In this document: positions 44,881 through 54,864 of the stretch, one piece after another
Layout: each line of letters starts with the position of its first letter
How positions within the stretch are numbered: position 1 is the stretch's first letter
Assembly: GCF_018323885.1 (NCBI RefSeq)
Contig: NZ_AP024585.1
Coordinates: 124,001 to 188,000, forward strand
Source: Citrobacter amalonaticus
GTDB lineage: Bacteria > Pseudomonadota > Gammaproteobacteria > Enterobacterales > Enterobacteriaceae
Direction: 5' to 3'
Length of the DNA stretch: 64,000 nt
Program-made: the position numbers and the translations under genes
The notes under the pieces: generated by a model
What the model saw: only the letters and a program-made list of their open reading frames with translations
Databases searched by the model: none
Told to the model about the DNA's origin: nothing

Positions 44881-44901
44881 CGGCCCGCGAAGAACGGGCC
44901 G
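44881..44901 (+). other. GC-rich hairpin between gpsA and cysE
   Basis: CGGCCCG (44881-44887) pairs with CGGGCCG (44895-44901) around a 7-nt loop, extended by GACC/GGTC outside. No T run follows, so it may reduce readthrough or stabilise RNA rather than act as a full terminator. Confidence 0.55.
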
Positions 44902-44930
44902 GTCGTTAGCCTCATTACCTGGAGCCCGCA

Positions 44931-45752
44931 ATGCCGTGTGAAGAACTGGATATCGTCTGGAACAATATAAAAACCGAAGCCCGCGCTCTGGCAGACTGTG
45001 AGCCTATGCTGGCCAGTTTTTACCACGCAACGCTACTCAAGCATGAGAATCTGGGCAGTGCGCTAAGCTACATGCTGGCGAACAAACTGGCATCGCCCAT
45101 TATGCCCGCCATTGCGATCCGTGAAGTGGTCGAAGAAGCGTACGCAGCAGACCCGGAAATGATCGCCTCAGCAGCCTGTGATATTCAGGCCGTCCGCACG
45201 CGTGACCCGGCGGTCGATAAATACTCCACTCCGCTTTTGTACCTGAAAGGTTTTCATGCCTTGCAGGCCTACCGTATTGGTCACTGGTTATGGAATGAAG
45301 GCCGCCGCGCGCTGGCAATCTTCCTGCAAAACCAGGTCTCCGTGACGTTCCAGGTGGATATTCACCCCGCGGCGAAGATTGGTCGTGGGATCATGCTCGA
45401 TCATGCCACCGGCATTGTCGTCGGTGAGACGGCGGTGATCGAAGATGACGTGTCGATCCTGCAATCGGTCACCCTCGGCGGGACCGGTAAAACCAGTGGC
45501 GATCGTCATCCCAAAATTCGTGAAGGCGTGATGATTGGCGCGGGGGCGAAAATCCTCGGCAATATCGAAGTCGGACGTGGGGCAAAAATTGGCGCCGGTT
45601 CCGTGGTGTTACAGCCCGTTCCGCCGCACACCACCGCCGCTGGCGTCCCGGCGCGCATTGTCGGTAAGCCAGACAGCGATAAGCCGTCAATGGATATGGA
45701 TCAGCATTTCAACGGGATACACCATACGTTTGAGTACGGCGACGGTATTTGA
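44931..45752 (+). CDS. cysE: Serine O-acetyltransferase
   Basis: Acetylates serine with acetyl-CoA to O-acetylserine, the committed and cysteine-inhibited step of cysteine synthesis. 273 residues. The N-terminal helical domain leads to a left-handed beta-helix of hexapeptide repeats from about residue 140 (DIHPAAKIGRGIMLDHATGI, then GGTGKTSGDRHPKIREG near 185). The C-terminal tail ends FEYGDGI, the part known to dock in cysteine synthase. It ends just before a REP pair. Confidence 0.97.
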   Translation: MPCEELDIVWNNIKTEARALADCEPMLASFYHATLLKHENLGSALSYMLANKLASPIMPAIAIREVVEEAYAADPEMIASAACDIQAVRTRDPAVDKYSTPLLYLKGFHALQAYRIGHWLWNEGRRALAIFLQNQVSVTFQVDIHPAAKIGRGIMLDHATGIVVGETAVIEDDVSILQSVTLGGTGKTSGDRHPKIREGVMIGAGAKILGNIEVGRGAKIGAGSVVLQPVPPHTTAAGVPARIVGKPDSDKPSMDMDQHFNGIHHTFEYGDGI

Positions 45753-45756
45753 TCTC

Positions 45757-45829
45757 TTGCCCGGTGGCGCTGTGCTTACCGGGCCTACAAAACCGCAGGT
45801 CGGATAAGGCGACAGCCGCCATCCGACGA
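45757..45829. repeat. BIME: two REP palindromes between cysE and trmL
   Basis: First unit: GCCCGGT (45759-45765) with ACCGGGC (45778-45784). Second unit: GTCGGAT (45799-45805) with ATCCGAC (45821-45827), including GGCGACAGCC between. The GCCTAC linker is typical of bacterial interspersed mosaic elements. It separates two convergent genes. Confidence 0.85.
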
Positions 45830-45830
45830 T

Positions 45831-46307
45831 TCAAAGTGTGCGCAAGACTGCGCCAGGATATCCCAACTGGCGCCACGCCTCATACACCACCACCGACACG
45901 GCATTTGACAGGTTCATACTGCGGCTGTCCGGCATCATCGGAATACGTATTTTTTGTTCAGCGGGCAGGGCATCGAGAATGCTGGCTGGCAGACCGCGCG
46001 TCTCCGGACCAAACATCAGATAGTCGCCATCCTGATAGCTCACCGCGCTGTGTGCAGGCGTGCCCTTGGTCGTCAGCGCGAACATGCGCTGCGGTTTTTC
46101 AGCTTCGAGAAATGCAGCGTATTCATGATGGCGAACCACCGCAGTAAATTCATGATAATCCAGTCCCGCGCGGCGCAGGCGTTTGTCGTCCCAGGTAAAG
46201 CCCATCGGCTCAATAATATGCAGACGAAAGCCTGTGTTTGCGCACAGACGAATGATGTTGCCCGTGTTCGGCGGGATTTCTGGTTCAAATAAGACGATGT
46301 TGAGCAT
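45831..46307 (-). CDS. trmL: tRNA (cytidine(34)/uridine(34)-2'-O)-methyltransferase TrmL
   Basis: SPOUT methyltransferase modifying the wobble nucleotide of two leucine tRNAs. 158 residues. [22 protein letters not shown] carries motif 1. [15 protein letters not shown] near residue 97 and [22 protein letters not shown] near 120-141 (in two adjoining parts) form the knotted SAM site. Its start codon directly abuts a strong hairpin that contains the ribosome binding site. Encoded downstream of lldD on the same strand. Confidence 0.96.
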   Translation of the reverse strand: MLNIVLFEPEIPPNTGNIIRLCANTGFRLHIIEPMGFTWDDKRLRRAGLDYHEFTAVVRHHEYAAFLEAEKPQRMFALTTKGTPAHSAVSYQDGDYLMFGPETRGLPASILDALPAEQKIRIPMMPDSRSMNLSNAVSVVVYEAWRQLGYPGAVLRTL

Positions 46308-46308
46308 G

Positions 46309-46333
46309 CTGCCCCCTTAATTACGGGGGGCAG
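46309..46333 (-). promoter_or_regulatory. Hairpin enclosing the trmL ribosome binding site
   Basis: CTGCCCCC (46309-46316) and GGGGGCAG (46326-46333) form an 8-bp GC-rich stem in the lldD–trmL gap. On the transcribed strand the AAGGGGG Shine-Dalgarno sequence is the arm next to the trmL ATG, so folding would hide it. Confidence 0.6.
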
Positions 46334-46346
46334 AATAACACTTTCA

Positions 46347-47534
46347 TTACGCCGCATCACCTTGCGATAGCGGTGCCAGTGCGGCAGGGAGCTTGTTGAT
46401 TTCCTGTACCAGGGAATCCTTGCTGATGTCGGTGATGGATTTCGCACCGGTCAGCGTCATGGCAACTTTCATCTCTTTTTCAATCAGATTCAGCAAGTTT
46501 GCCACTCCCGCCTGACCTGCCGTCGCCAGCGCGTACAGATACGCACGGCCCAGCAAAACGGTATCTGCGCCCAGCGCAATCATTCGCACCACGTCCAGCC
46601 CGTTACGGATACCGCTGTCCGCGAGAATGGCGATATCGCCTTTCACCGCATCGGCAATGGCGGGCAGTGCGCGCGCGGAAGAGAGCACGCCGTCCAACTG
46701 ACGGCCTCCGTGGTTAGAGACCACAATCCCATCTGCACCAAAGCGAACGGCGTCGCGGGCGTCTTCCGGATCGAGGATCCCTTTTATCACCATCGGACCA
46801 TCCCAGAACTCCCGGATCCACTCAAGGTCCTTCCATGAAATTGACGGATCAAAGTTGTTTGCCAGCCAGCCGATGTAATCTTCCAGTCCGGTTGGCTTGC
46901 CGAGGTAAGCGGAGATATTGCCGAGATCGTGAGGACGACCGTTCAGACCGACGTCCCACGCCCACTGTGGATGAGTGACCGCCTGCCAGTAGCGACGCAG
47001 CGCGGCATTCGGGCCGCTCATCCCGGAGTGAGCGTCACGATAGCGTGCCCCCGGCGTCGGCATATCGACCGTAAAGACCAGCGTTGAGCAGCCCGCCGCT
47101 TTTGCGCGTTCCAGCGCATTACGCATGAATCCACGGTCGCGCAGAACATACAACTGGAACCACATCGGACGGTTAATAGTGGGCGCGACTTCTTCTATCG
47201 GGCACACGGAGACGGTGGAAAGGGTAAACGGAATCCCTTTCGCATCGGCTGCCGCTGCAGCCTGCACTTCGCCACGGCGGGCATACATGCCGCACAGCCC
47301 GACCGGCGCCAGCGCCACGGGCATCGACAGTTTTTCGTTAAACAGCGTGGTTTCCAGGCTCAAGTCAGACATGTTTTTCAGCACGCGCTGGCGTAGCGCC
47401 ACGTCCGATAAGTCTTCCACGTTACGCCGCAGGGTATGCTCCGCATACGCGCCGCCGTCGATGTAGTGAAACAGGAACGGGGGCAGAATGCGCTGGGCTG
47501 CGGCGCGATAATCGCTGGCGGCTGAAATAATCAT
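46347..47534 (-). CDS. lldD: FMN-dependent L-lactate dehydrogenase LldD
   Basis: Membrane-associated flavoenzyme oxidising L-lactate to pyruvate and passing electrons to quinones. 395 residues. The alpha-hydroxy-acid oxidase signature [11 protein letters not shown] near residue 254 carries the catalytic His. [14 protein letters not shown] near 228 contains the FMN-binding Lys, and GSGIRNG-like [19 protein letters not shown] near 300 binds phosphate. Its start overlaps lldR by 4 nt; third gene of lldPRD. Confidence 0.97.
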   Translation of the reverse strand: MIISAASDYRAAAQRILPPFLFHYIDGGAYAEHTLRRNVEDLSDVALRQRVLKNMSDLSLETTLFNEKLSMPVALAPVGLCGMYARRGEVQAAAAADAKGIPFTLSTVSVCPIEEVAPTINRPMWFQLYVLRDRGFMRNALERAKAAGCSTLVFTVDMPTPGARYRDAHSGMSGPNAALRRYWQAVTHPQWAWDVGLNGRPHDLGNISAYLGKPTGLEDYIGWLANNFDPSISWKDLEWIREFWDGPMVIKGILDPEDARDAVRFGADGIVVSNHGGRQLDGVLSSARALPAIADAVKGDIAILADSGIRNGLDVVRMIALGADTVLLGRAYLYALATAGQAGVANLLNLIEKEMKVAMTLTGAKSITDISKDSLVQEINKLPAALAPLSQGDAA

Positions 47535-48298
47535 GCTTTGTTCTCCCTGGGATTTTCATTGTGGTCGCCGGGCAGACGGGTAATGCGCGCCTGGTCTTCA
47601 TCAAATTGTTTAATGGTGGTATGGACGAAACTGAGGTGCGCCATCATCGCCTTACGCGCGCCGTCGGCGTCGCCCGCGAGAATGGCATCCAGTACGGCCT
47701 GATGTTGCTCCGTCAGCCGGGAAAAGACGGGCGGAACGAGATACATGCGCTGTCGGCTTTGCTTCACCGACGAATGCAGAACGTCGAAGAACCCGCGCAT
47801 CGTTTGTAACAGCACCACGTTATGCGAGGCTTCGGCGATAGCCAGATGAAAACGAACGTCGACCTGTGAGGCAAGATCCGGGTCTTCGCTGAGCGTGGCG
47901 TCAAAGCAGAGTTTGATTTTCTCTTTGTCGGCCGTGGTGGCGCGTATCGCCGCATGCCAGGCCGTACTGGCTTCGATGGCGTGTCGGGCTTCGAGAATAT
48001 CGAAACTGTAATCCGGGTCGTCGGCCATCAGGGTTTTCAGCGGCTGAACGATGTTCTGTTCAGACCACTCTTCATGTTGCCAGCGGACAAACGTGCCGCC
48101 GCCGCGACGGCTGAGTAGCACGCCTTCGCTGACGAGCTTTGCCAGCGCTTCGCGCAGCGAGTTACGCGAGACGCCAAGCTGTACCGCCAGTTGGCGCTCG
48201 GCGGGCAATTTCATGCCCGCTTCCAGCTGTTGTTCTTCAATCAGCGCCCGCACACGAGAGGCAACCTCGTCCGACAGGCGTCTGGGCATCACGATCAT
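47531..48298 (-). CDS. lldR: Transcriptional regulator LldR
   Basis: GntR/FadR-type regulator that represses lldPRD without L-lactate and aids activation with it. 255 residues. The winged helix-turn-helix is at about residues 10-75 ([21 protein letters not shown] and [13 protein letters not shown]). The C-terminal FCD ligand domain has [13 protein letters not shown] near 148 with conserved metal/ligand His residues. Overlaps lldP and lldD by 4 nt each. Two matching palindromes lie upstream of lldP. Confidence 0.96.
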   Translation of the reverse strand: MIVMPRRLSDEVASRVRALIEEQQLEAGMKLPAERQLAVQLGVSRNSLREALAKLVSEGVLLSRRGGGTFVRWQHEEWSEQNIVQPLKTLMADDPDYSFDILEARHAIEASTAWHAAIRATTADKEKIKLCFDATLSEDPDLASQVDVRFHLAIAEASHNVVLLQTMRGFFDVLHSSVKQSRQRMYLVPPVFSRLTEQHQAVLDAILAGDADGARKAMMAHLSFVHTTIKQFDEDQARITRLPGDHNENPRENKA

Positions 48299-49950
48299 GG
48301 AATCATCCAGGTTAAGACGTAAGCCTGAAGCGTGGTGATCACGCCCACCATGCAGGTGAAAATCAGGCTGTGTTTGACGGTAAAACGGAACAGATCCGAC
48401 TCTTTGCCGACCAGTCCGACCGCCGCACAGGCGATGGCGATGGACTGTGGCGAAATCATTTTTCCGGTGACGCCACCAGTGGTATTGGCCGCCACCATCA
48501 GCACATCGGACACGCCGATTTGCTGTGCGGCAGTTGCCTGCAGGGCGGCAAACAGCGCGTTAGATGAGGTATCTGAACCGGTCAGGAATACCCCCAGCCA
48601 GCCGAGGAACGGCGAGAAGAAGGTAAAGGCGCTGCCCGTGTGCGCCAGCGCTAACGCCAGCGTCGAAGAGAGCCCGGAATAGTTGGAGATAAACGCAAAG
48701 GCCAGCACCATCCCGATGGAGTAGATCGGCAGCGCCAGTTCCTTCAGCGTGCTGCCGAAGGTCTGAATGGCGGCGGAAGGCTTCATCTTCAGCCAGACGA
48801 TTGACAGCAGTGCGGCGAACAGGATGGCGGTGCCGGTCGCGGAGAACCAGTCAAATTTATACACTGCCGCGTAGGCGGTGGCTTCGTGAACCACGGGCGG
48901 CATGCGGGCAACCAGTTTGTCGAGGAACGGGACCGGGATGTTAATCACCCAGTCGTACAGCGCGCCGCCGGGAGCGAACAGGGCTTTAAACGGCGGCACG
49001 CTCCAGAGGGTTACGGTGGCCGTCAGGAACAGAAACGGCGACCAGGCGCGAACAACCTGTCCGGCGGTATAGTTCGTGCGTGCCAGCGTCTGATCAACTT
49101 GTGATGCGCCCATATCGCCAAAGCGGAAGATGCGAACCGGCTGCCAGCGTTTCAGGAACAGCGTCAGACAGACCAGCGAGACCAGCGAGGAGATGATGTC
49201 CGGCAATTCCGGGCCGATAAAGTTGGAGCTGAGGTACTGAGCAATAGCGAATGAACCACCCGCCACCATGACCGCAGGCCAGGTCTCTTTCACGCCGCGC
49301 CAGCCATCCATGATCGCCATGATCCAGAACAGTACGATAATTGTCAGGAACGGTAACTGACGACCCACCATCTGGCCGATTTCAAAGCTGTCCAGCCCGG
49401 TCACCTGGCCGGCGACCAGAATCGGGATCCCCATGGCACCAAACGCCACGGGCGCGGTATTGACGATCAGGCACAGTCCAGCGGCATACAGCGGGTTAAA
49501 CCCGAGACCTACCAGCAGCGCGGCAGTGATGGCAACGGGGGCACCAAATCCCGCCGCCCCTTCGAGGAAGGCGCCAAATGAGAAGCCGACGATCAGCATT
49601 TGCAAACGCTGGTCAGGGGTAATCGACAGAATGGACGAGCGGATGATGTCGAACTGCCCGGTTTTCACCGAGATTTTGTAAACAAACACTGCGGCGATAA
49701 TGATCCAGGCAATCGGCCATAGACCGTAGAAGAAACCGTACACCACCGAGGCCAGTGCGTGATCGACCGGCATTTTGTAGAAGAGCAGCGCCACGGCCAG
49801 CGCGATCACCACCGTCCACGAAGCGGCAACATAGCCTTTCAGCTTGAGCTTAATCAGCGCGAAAAAGAAAAACAGAATCGGGAGCGATGCGATCAGACTG
49901 GAAAGCCAGATGTTACCGGCCGGATCGTAGTTTTGTTGCCAGAGATTCAT
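48295..49950 (-). CDS. lldP: L-lactate permease LldP
   Basis: Proton-coupled lactate (and glycolate) uptake carrier, LctP family. The start [19 protein letters not shown] after AGGAGA gives 551 residues, the E. coli length; nine upstream codons are ignored. About twelve or more membrane segments. The family motifs [21 protein letters not shown] near residue 130 and [16 protein letters not shown] near 440 are intact. First gene of the lldPRD operon. Confidence 0.97.
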   Translation of the reverse strand: MNLWQQNYDPAGNIWLSSLIASLPILFFFFALIKLKLKGYVAASWTVVIALAVALLFYKMPVDHALASVVYGFFYGLWPIAWIIIAAVFVYKISVKTGQFDIIRSSILSITPDQRLQMLIVGFSFGAFLEGAAGFGAPVAITAALLVGLGFNPLYAAGLCLIVNTAPVAFGAMGIPILVAGQVTGLDSFEIGQMVGRQLPFLTIIVLFWIMAIMDGWRGVKETWPAVMVAGGSFAIAQYLSSNFIGPELPDIISSLVSLVCLTLFLKRWQPVRIFRFGDMGASQVDQTLARTNYTAGQVVRAWSPFLFLTATVTLWSVPPFKALFAPGGALYDWVINIPVPFLDKLVARMPPVVHEATAYAAVYKFDWFSATGTAILFAALLSIVWLKMKPSAAIQTFGSTLKELALPIYSIGMVLAFAFISNYSGLSSTLALALAHTGSAFTFFSPFLGWLGVFLTGSDTSSNALFAALQATAAQQIGVSDVLMVAANTTGGVTGKMISPQSIAIACAAVGLVGKESDLFRFTVKHSLIFTCMVGVITTLQAYVLTWMIP

Positions 49951-50022
49951 TGCAGGTCTCCTGAGGACCACACGCACAATGCAGTGAGTCTGTGCTCATC
50001 TTTTCGTCACATTATGTGTAAA

Positions 50023-50037
50023 AGTGGTCCTGCCAAT
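50023..50037. promoter_or_regulatory. Probable LldR operator, lldP-proximal
   Basis: AGTGGTCCTGCCAAT is an imperfect FadR-family palindrome (TGGT/GCCA arms). It lies 73 nt upstream of the lldP start. Its centre is 126 bp from that of the other operator, close to the spacing of E. coli O1 and O2. Confidence 0.65.
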
Positions 50038-50148
50038 ATTGTTGTGTAGGGATAATGACAACGAATGGTTAATCAAATGTTATTTATTGGCAACGGCAGT
50101 GTAGGCTTAAATTAATGAATTGTGAACCAGTGGTCGTAACTGAAGGGG

Positions 50149-50163
50149 ATTGGTAGGGCCAAT
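50149..50163. promoter_or_regulatory. Probable LldR operator, distal
   Basis: ATTGGTAGGGCCAAT, a palindrome with one internal mismatch, equals the E. coli LldR O1 site as I recall it when read on the lldP strand. It lies about 200 nt upstream of lldP. Confidence 0.75.
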
Positions 50164-50206
50164 TAAGGGAGGACCGGACAGCGGACGTGCTGCCCGGTAT
50201 AAAAAA

Positions 50207-50569
50207 TCAAAACTCGGTCTTTGCGAAGCCAGTCATCTCTTGCAGGCCCATTTCGCGGCCTAAGGCGGTCATTGGATGAACCACCACCAGACCGCGCACG
50301 CTTTTCTTCAGCTTGCCCATATCGGCCTGCTCTTTTTTGCTGATCGCACGACGGTACGGCAGGTTCATCAGTTTCTGCGCCTCTTTGCTCAGTTTTTGAC
50401 TGTGAACGTCACGCAGACGGGCGATTTCTGCTTCCAGTGTGGCTTTCTCTTTTTCCAGCTCAGCGTATTTATCGGCGGCTTCAACCAGGGACAGATCGGC
50501 CTGCTGGTGGCGGATAGCGTCGAGGCGATCGCTCAGACGTTTGATTTCGTTTTTTTCGACTTCTTTCAT
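50207..50569 (-). CDS. yibL: YibL family ribosome-associated protein
   Basis: Small basic-acidic coiled-coil protein of 120 residues. It begins [20 protein letters not shown]; residues 1-55 are a heptad-like Glu/Lys/Leu coiled coil, followed by [20 protein letters not shown] and a [17 protein letters not shown]-terminal part. E. coli YibL co-sediments with ribosomes, but its function is unknown. It is upstream of lldP on the same strand but separated by the operator region. Confidence 0.88.
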   Translation of the reverse strand: MKEVEKNEIKRLSDRLDAIRHQQADLSLVEAADKYAELEKEKATLEAEIARLRDVHSQKLSKEAQKLMNLPYRRAISKKEQADMGKLKKSVRGLVVVHPMTALGREMGLQEMTGFAKTEF

Positions 50570-50856
50570 GGGATGGCTTCTGATAGAAATATAGTGAATG
50601 GCCTATAGTATGCGCGCAGAGCGGGTTTATTCACAACTAATGGGATAATAATAATCAAATAACGCGAGTATTCATTTGCTAACTATTTTTATAACGGACT
50701 GATTAATTAAGCATTTTAGACCATAACAGGATCATGTAAGAGATAATTTGCCGCCAATGGATTAAGCACGTTTTCCTTAATGTTATGACGCGGGCGATCC
50801 TACACTAAAATTGACCGTTGCGCTTAAGCACGGCGGGACCGCATGGAGGAGATAAC

Positions 50857-51063
50857 ATGGCAAAAATAGGCGAGAATGTTCCGCTTCTGATTGATAAAGC
50901 TGTGGATTTTATGGCCTCAAGTCAGGCGTTTAAAGAGTATCTGAATAAAATGCCTGCGCGTGATGACGTTCCGAGCGAAGTGCCTGCAGAAAATGCGCAG
51001 ATGTACCTGCAACGGCTGAATTATTACCGGCGCCTGTATCAACCCGTGCAGGAAAAGGAGTAG
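50857..51063 (+). CDS. yibT: Small conserved protein YibT
   Basis: 68-residue protein from ATG 50857 after a GGAGGA site. It begins [19 protein letters not shown] and ends with [15 protein letters not shown], matching E. coli YibT (69 residues). No domain with known function. It has no membrane segment or cysteine and is rich in helix-forming residues. It converges on mtlR, 15 nt away. Confidence 0.85.
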   Translation: MAKIGENVPLLIDKAVDFMASSQAFKEYLNKMPARDDVPSEVPAENAQMYLQRLNYYRRLYQPVQEKE

Positions 51064-51078
51064 CAGGCAGAGCGAGGC

Positions 51079-51669
51079 CTACTTCTGGAAGGCTTTTTTT
51101 AAGCTGATTTTAGAAATCAGCTCAGTCAGGGAGAGAACCATCGTCGAGCGCACCGCTTGCTGGTAGCGCTGGATTTGCATGGCGTACAAACTGGGGTCGG
51201 CGGCGTCAAACTGCGGCGGGGGTGGCAGCGCCAGTACGCAGTGCAGTTCGCCGAACGGCCCGAGAATCTCATCATCCGTAAAGGCATACTCATTGCCGTC
51301 ATGATTCATCTCTTCGCGCATCGCCATCAGCAGCTCTGCGTCTTCATATTCAGGACGACTAAGGACGCCCAGACCGTAGATCAGTTTCAGGCGCACAGAC
51401 AGATCGCCCAGCGGTCCGTCGCCGTCGAGTAACGGTTCTACAGCGTACTTCACTGCGTAGTCATCTTTGCGAAACACCTGAAGCACCAGAATGTTTACCG
51501 CCTCGGTGAGTAACTCCACGGCGGTGATCAGGAAGCTCCGTACGGTTTTGCCAGCATTCAGACGCTCAAGCACACGATTTTCAAAGGCCTGGGTTTGTTC
51601 CATTATTGCCTGCATATCTGACAATCTATTAATCAGGCGCAGGGGCTCCTGCGCCAGTTCCAGCATCAT
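51079..51669 (-). CDS. mtlR: Mannitol operon repressor MtlR
   Basis: Regulator that lowers mtlAD expression; it has no recognisable DNA-binding helix-turn-helix, and its mechanism remains unclear in the family. 196 residues. ENRVLERLNAGKTVRSFLITAVELL near residue 29 (in two parts) and ILGPFGELHCVLALPPPPQFD near 133 are conserved; the C-terminus is SLTELISKISLKKAFQK. Its ATG overlaps the mtlD stop (TAATG), so translation is probably coupled. Second ATG at 51666 is possible. Confidence 0.94.
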   Translation of the reverse strand: MMLELAQEPLRLINRLSDMQAIMEQTQAFENRVLERLNAGKTVRSFLITAVELLTEAVNILVLQVFRKDDYAVKYAVEPLLDGDGPLGDLSVRLKLIYGLGVLSRPEYEDAELLMAMREEMNHDGNEYAFTDDEILGPFGELHCVLALPPPPQFDAADPSLYAMQIQRYQQAVRSTMVLSLTELISKISLKKAFQK

Positions 51670-52814
51670 TACTTTGCGTTATATGCGCTAACGGCCTCGG
51701 CAACGACATCGCTGTTGATATCCAGCCCGGAAATCTGGGCCAGCGCAGCCTGTGGGCCTTTCTCGGCGATCAGTGCGGCCAGCTCCTGCGCCTGCGGATC
51801 GTCTTCGCTACGGAAGTGCATCGCGGCAGCAATCCCTTTGACCAGGTTAGCGTGCGGCAAATGGTATTCCAGCGTACCCAGCAACGGTTTGATTAAACGG
51901 TCACCCGCGCTCAGTTTACGCAGCGGCTGGCGACCAACGCGCTCAACGTCATCTTTCAGATACGGGTTTTCAAAACGACCGAGGATTTTCTGAATGTATG
52001 CCGCATGCTTGTCGGCATCAAAACCGTAGCGTTTGATCAGCACCGCGCCGCTCTCTTCCATTGCCCCTTTGACCACTGCGCGGATTTTCTCGTCGAGAAT
52101 CGCGTCGCGGATGGTCTGATGACCGGTCAATTTTCCGAGGTACGCGGTTATAGCATGCCCGGTGTTCAGCGTGAAGAGTTTACGTTCGACAAATGCCATC
52201 AGGTTATCAGTTAATTCCATTCCCGGGATGTTCGGCAGCTCGCCTTTGAACTGGGTCTGGTCAACGATCCACTCGCTGAAGGTTTCGACAGTCACTTCCA
52301 GCGGGTCGTGGGTCGCAGAGGCTGACGGCGGCACGATGCGGTCAACGGCGGAATCCACGAAGCCGACATGGGTGTCAACCCAGGCTTTGTCGTCTTCAGC
52401 CAGCGCGTTCAGCACATGGCCTTTCAGTTGAGTGGTGCCTCGTACCATATTTTCACAGGCGATGATGTTCAGCGGGGTGGTGATCCCTTGCGCTTTGCGT
52501 TTGACCAGGCCTTTGGCGATGGCCGGAGCGATGCGCTCCAGCACGACCGGGCCAACGGCCGTGGTGACCAGGTCAACCTGGGCGATCAGCTCAACAACAT
52601 CATCGCCAATGCTGCTTACCGCATTGACGCCAGTCACGGTATCCACCTGCTCATTTTCACCCACAACGTGAACCTGGTAGCTATGACGGGCATTCAGGGC
52701 GTCGAGCACGACCTGATTTACATCAGCGAATGTCAGTTGTATCCCCGCGTCCGCCAGCAGTTTGCCGATAAAGCCACGACCGATATTACCTGCGCCAAAA
52801 TGTAATGCTTTCAT
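51669..52814 (-). CDS. mtlD: Mannitol-1-phosphate 5-dehydrogenase
   Basis: Oxidises mannitol-1-phosphate to fructose-6-phosphate with NAD+. Start [20 protein letters not shown] gives 381 residues (E. coli 382); the open frame extends upstream through a repeat without similarity. The Rossmann motif is [11 protein letters not shown] at residues 7-17. The catalytic part includes [16 protein letters not shown] near 213. Second gene of mtlADR. Confidence 0.97.
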   Translation of the reverse strand: MKALHFGAGNIGRGFIGKLLADAGIQLTFADVNQVVLDALNARHSYQVHVVGENEQVDTVTGVNAVSSIGDDVVELIAQVDLVTTAVGPVVLERIAPAIAKGLVKRKAQGITTPLNIIACENMVRGTTQLKGHVLNALAEDDKAWVDTHVGFVDSAVDRIVPPSASATHDPLEVTVETFSEWIVDQTQFKGELPNIPGMELTDNLMAFVERKLFTLNTGHAITAYLGKLTGHQTIRDAILDEKIRAVVKGAMEESGAVLIKRYGFDADKHAAYIQKILGRFENPYLKDDVERVGRQPLRKLSAGDRLIKPLLGTLEYHLPHANLVKGIAAAMHFRSEDDPQAQELAALIAEKGPQAALAQISGLDINSDVVAEAVSAYNAK

Positions 52815-52844
52815 AGTAGTAACCTTCATTAATGTTTTTACCCG

Positions 52845-52893
52845 AGAGGGCTGGGGTGAGGGGTTATCTGTTGCTCCCTCACCCAAACCCTCT
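52845..52893. repeat. Long imperfect inverted repeat between mtlA and mtlD
   Basis: AGAGGGCTGGGGTGAGGG (52845-52862) pairs with CCCTCACCCAAACCCTCT (52876-52893) at 16 of 18 positions. The loop is 13 nt. A second small palindrome (CTCTCCACAAAGGAGAG) overlaps on the right. The composition resembles a dispersed enterobacterial intergenic repeat, but I cannot name a family. Confidence 0.65.
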
Positions 52894-52950
52894 CCACAAA
52901 GGAGAGGATTGGGTCGGCCCGATAAGCGCAATGTCACCGGGCCTCGGGGT

Positions 52951-54864
52951 TTACTTACGACCCGCCAGCAGCGCCAGCACTTCATCAACGCTGGTGGTGT
53001 TAGCCAGGCGTTCGATGACGGATTCGTCATCCAGCGCGTTGGTCAGGCTGGTAATCACCTGAATGTGCTCGTTGTTGCGAGCGGCGATACCGATCACCAG
53101 ACGGGCGATGTCGTCGTCTTCTTCACCGAAACGAACGCCTTGCGGGTACTGGCAGAACACGACGCCGGTTTTCAGTACGCGGTCTTTCGCTTCAACGGTA
53201 CCGTGCGGAACGGCGATAGACTCACCCAGATAGGTTGGGGTCAGTTTCTCACGTTCCAGCATCGCATCGACATATTCTGGCTCAACGTAACCGCCTTTCA
53301 CCAACTGCTCACCGGCGAAGCGAATCGCTTCTTCTTTGGTCGTTGCCGTACGTCCGAGGAAGATATTCTCCGCACCCAGTTTGAACAGGTTGTTATCCCC
53401 TTCGTCAAAGCTGTCTTTCAGGCTGTCGCGGACTTTGACTTCATTGTCAGTGTGGCGCTGAGCGGCAACCAGACGCTCGGTCAGGCTGGAGTACAGGCCG
53501 CTGTCGAGGAAGTTGGTCAGCGAAATATGCTGCGCCTGCGGTACCTGACGCATCGCACGTTCGGTGAGATCGCGGTGAGTGATGACCAGGTCAACATCCG
53601 GCGGCAGGTTGTTAATCGCGCTGTTGGTGACCGAGATCTGGCTCAGACCGGCATCCTGCACTTTCTTACGCAGTACGCCGGCGCCCATTGCGCTGGAACC
53701 CATACCGGCATCACAGGCAACGATGATTTTACGCACGTGGCTCAGGTCGTTGGTGACATCGCCAGCAGACAGCGGAGTACCGCCTTTGGATTCTGCTTTC
53801 ATGTCATGCATACGGCGGGTCGCCGCTTCAATGTCATCGTCTTCTTTCACTTTGCTGGTTTTCAGCAGAATGGCAGAGACAACGAAGGAGACCGCCATCG
53901 CCGCACAGATTGCCGCGATGTTAGCGAAGTAGGCGCCTTTTGGCGTCATCGCCAGCACAGCCAGGATAGAACCCGGAGACGCCGGAGAAACCAGACCGCC
54001 GTTCAGGAGAGTCAGCGTAAACACACCCGTCATACCGCCGAGGATAACGGCGAGGATCAGACGCGGGTTCATCAGCACATACGGGAAGTAAATTTCGTGG
54101 ATACCGCCCAGGAAGTGGATGATTGCCGCACCGCCTGCAGACTGTTTAGCGCTACCGCGACCAAAGAACATGTACGCCAGCAGAACACCCATCCCCGGAC
54201 CCGGGTTGGCTTCAATCAGGAAGAAGATGGATTTACCCAACTCATGGGACTGCTGAATACCCAGAGGTGAGAAGATACCGTGGTTGATAGCGTTGTTCAG
54301 GAACAGGATTTTCGCTGGTTCAACGAAGATAGACGCCAGCGGCAGCATGTCATGGACAACCATGAAGTTAACGCCTGCAGCCAACACTTTCGACAGAACT
54401 TCAACTGCTGGACCAATGCCGAGGAATGCCAGAATGGCGAGGATCATACCGATGATGCCAGCGGAGAAGTTATTCACCAGCATCTCAAAACCGGATTTGA
54501 TCTTACCGTCTACCCAACCATCGAAATGTTTGATTGCCCAGCCGCCCAGAGGACCGGCGATCATTGCACCGAGGAACATCGGCATGTCTGCGCCGACGAT
54601 CACGCCCATGGTGGTGATTGCGCCCACCACGCCGCCGCGTTCGCCACCCACCAGTCTACCGCCGGTATAACCGATCAGCAGCGGCAGGAGATAGGTGATC
54701 ATTGGGCCAACCAGCTTCGCCAGCGTTTCGTTTGGCAACCACCCTGTCGGAATAAATAGTGCAGTGATAATACCCCACGCGATAAACGCGCCGATATTTG
54801 GCATCACCATATTGCTGAGGAATCGACCAAAGCTTTGCACCTTGATCTTAATATCGGATGACAT
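52951..54864 (-). CDS. mtlA: PTS mannitol transporter subunit IICBA
   Basis: Inner-membrane permease/phosphotransferase that brings in mannitol as mannitol-1-phosphate. 637 residues, with three domains fused. The IIC membrane domain covers about 1-340 ([15 protein letters not shown] near 255 holds the conserved GIHE). IIB has the phospho-cysteine in [15 protein letters not shown] near 380. IIA has the phospho-His in [15 protein letters not shown] near 550. First gene of mtlADR; four CRP-like sites lie upstream. Confidence 0.98.
   Translation of the reverse strand: MSSDIKIKVQSFGRFLSNMVMPNIGAFIAWGIITALFIPTGWLPNETLAKLVGPMITYLLPLLIGYTGGRLVGGERGGVVGAITTMGVIVGADMPMFLGAMIAGPLGGWAIKHFDGWVDGKIKSGFEMLVNNFSAGIIGMILAILAFLGIGPAVEVLSKVLAAGVNFMVVHDMLPLASIFVEPAKILFLNNAINHGIFSPLGIQQSHELGKSIFFLIEANPGPGMGVLLAYMFFGRGSAKQSAGGAAIIHFLGGIHEIYFPYVLMNPRLILAVILGGMTGVFTLTLLNGGLVSPASPGSILAVLAMTPKGAYFANIAAICAAMAVSFVVSAILLKTSKVKEDDDIEAATRRMHDMKAESKGGTPLSAGDVTNDLSHVRKIIVACDAGMGSSAMGAGVLRKKVQDAGLSQISVTNSAINNLPPDVDLVITHRDLTERAMRQVPQAQHISLTNFLDSGLYSSLTERLVAAQRHTDNEVKVRDSLKDSFDEGDNNLFKLGAENIFLGRTATTKEEAIRFAGEQLVKGGYVEPEYVDAMLEREKLTPTYLGESIAVPHGTVEAKDRVLKTGVVFCQYPQGVRFGEEDDDIARLVIGIAARNNEHIQVITSLTNALDDESVIERLANTTSVDEVLALLAGRK

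Noticed and set aside
51669..53030. A longer MtlD beginning upstream of 52814
   Set aside because: The extension reads through a palindromic repeat and the mtlA 3' end; [12 protein letters not shown] is the family start.
52762..54270. A 502-codon open frame antisense to mtlD and mtlA
   Set aside because: It lies wholly opposite well-conserved genes, has His/Gln/Arg/Phe-rich shadow composition and no domain or plausible start context. Long antisense frames are common in GC-rich codon usage.
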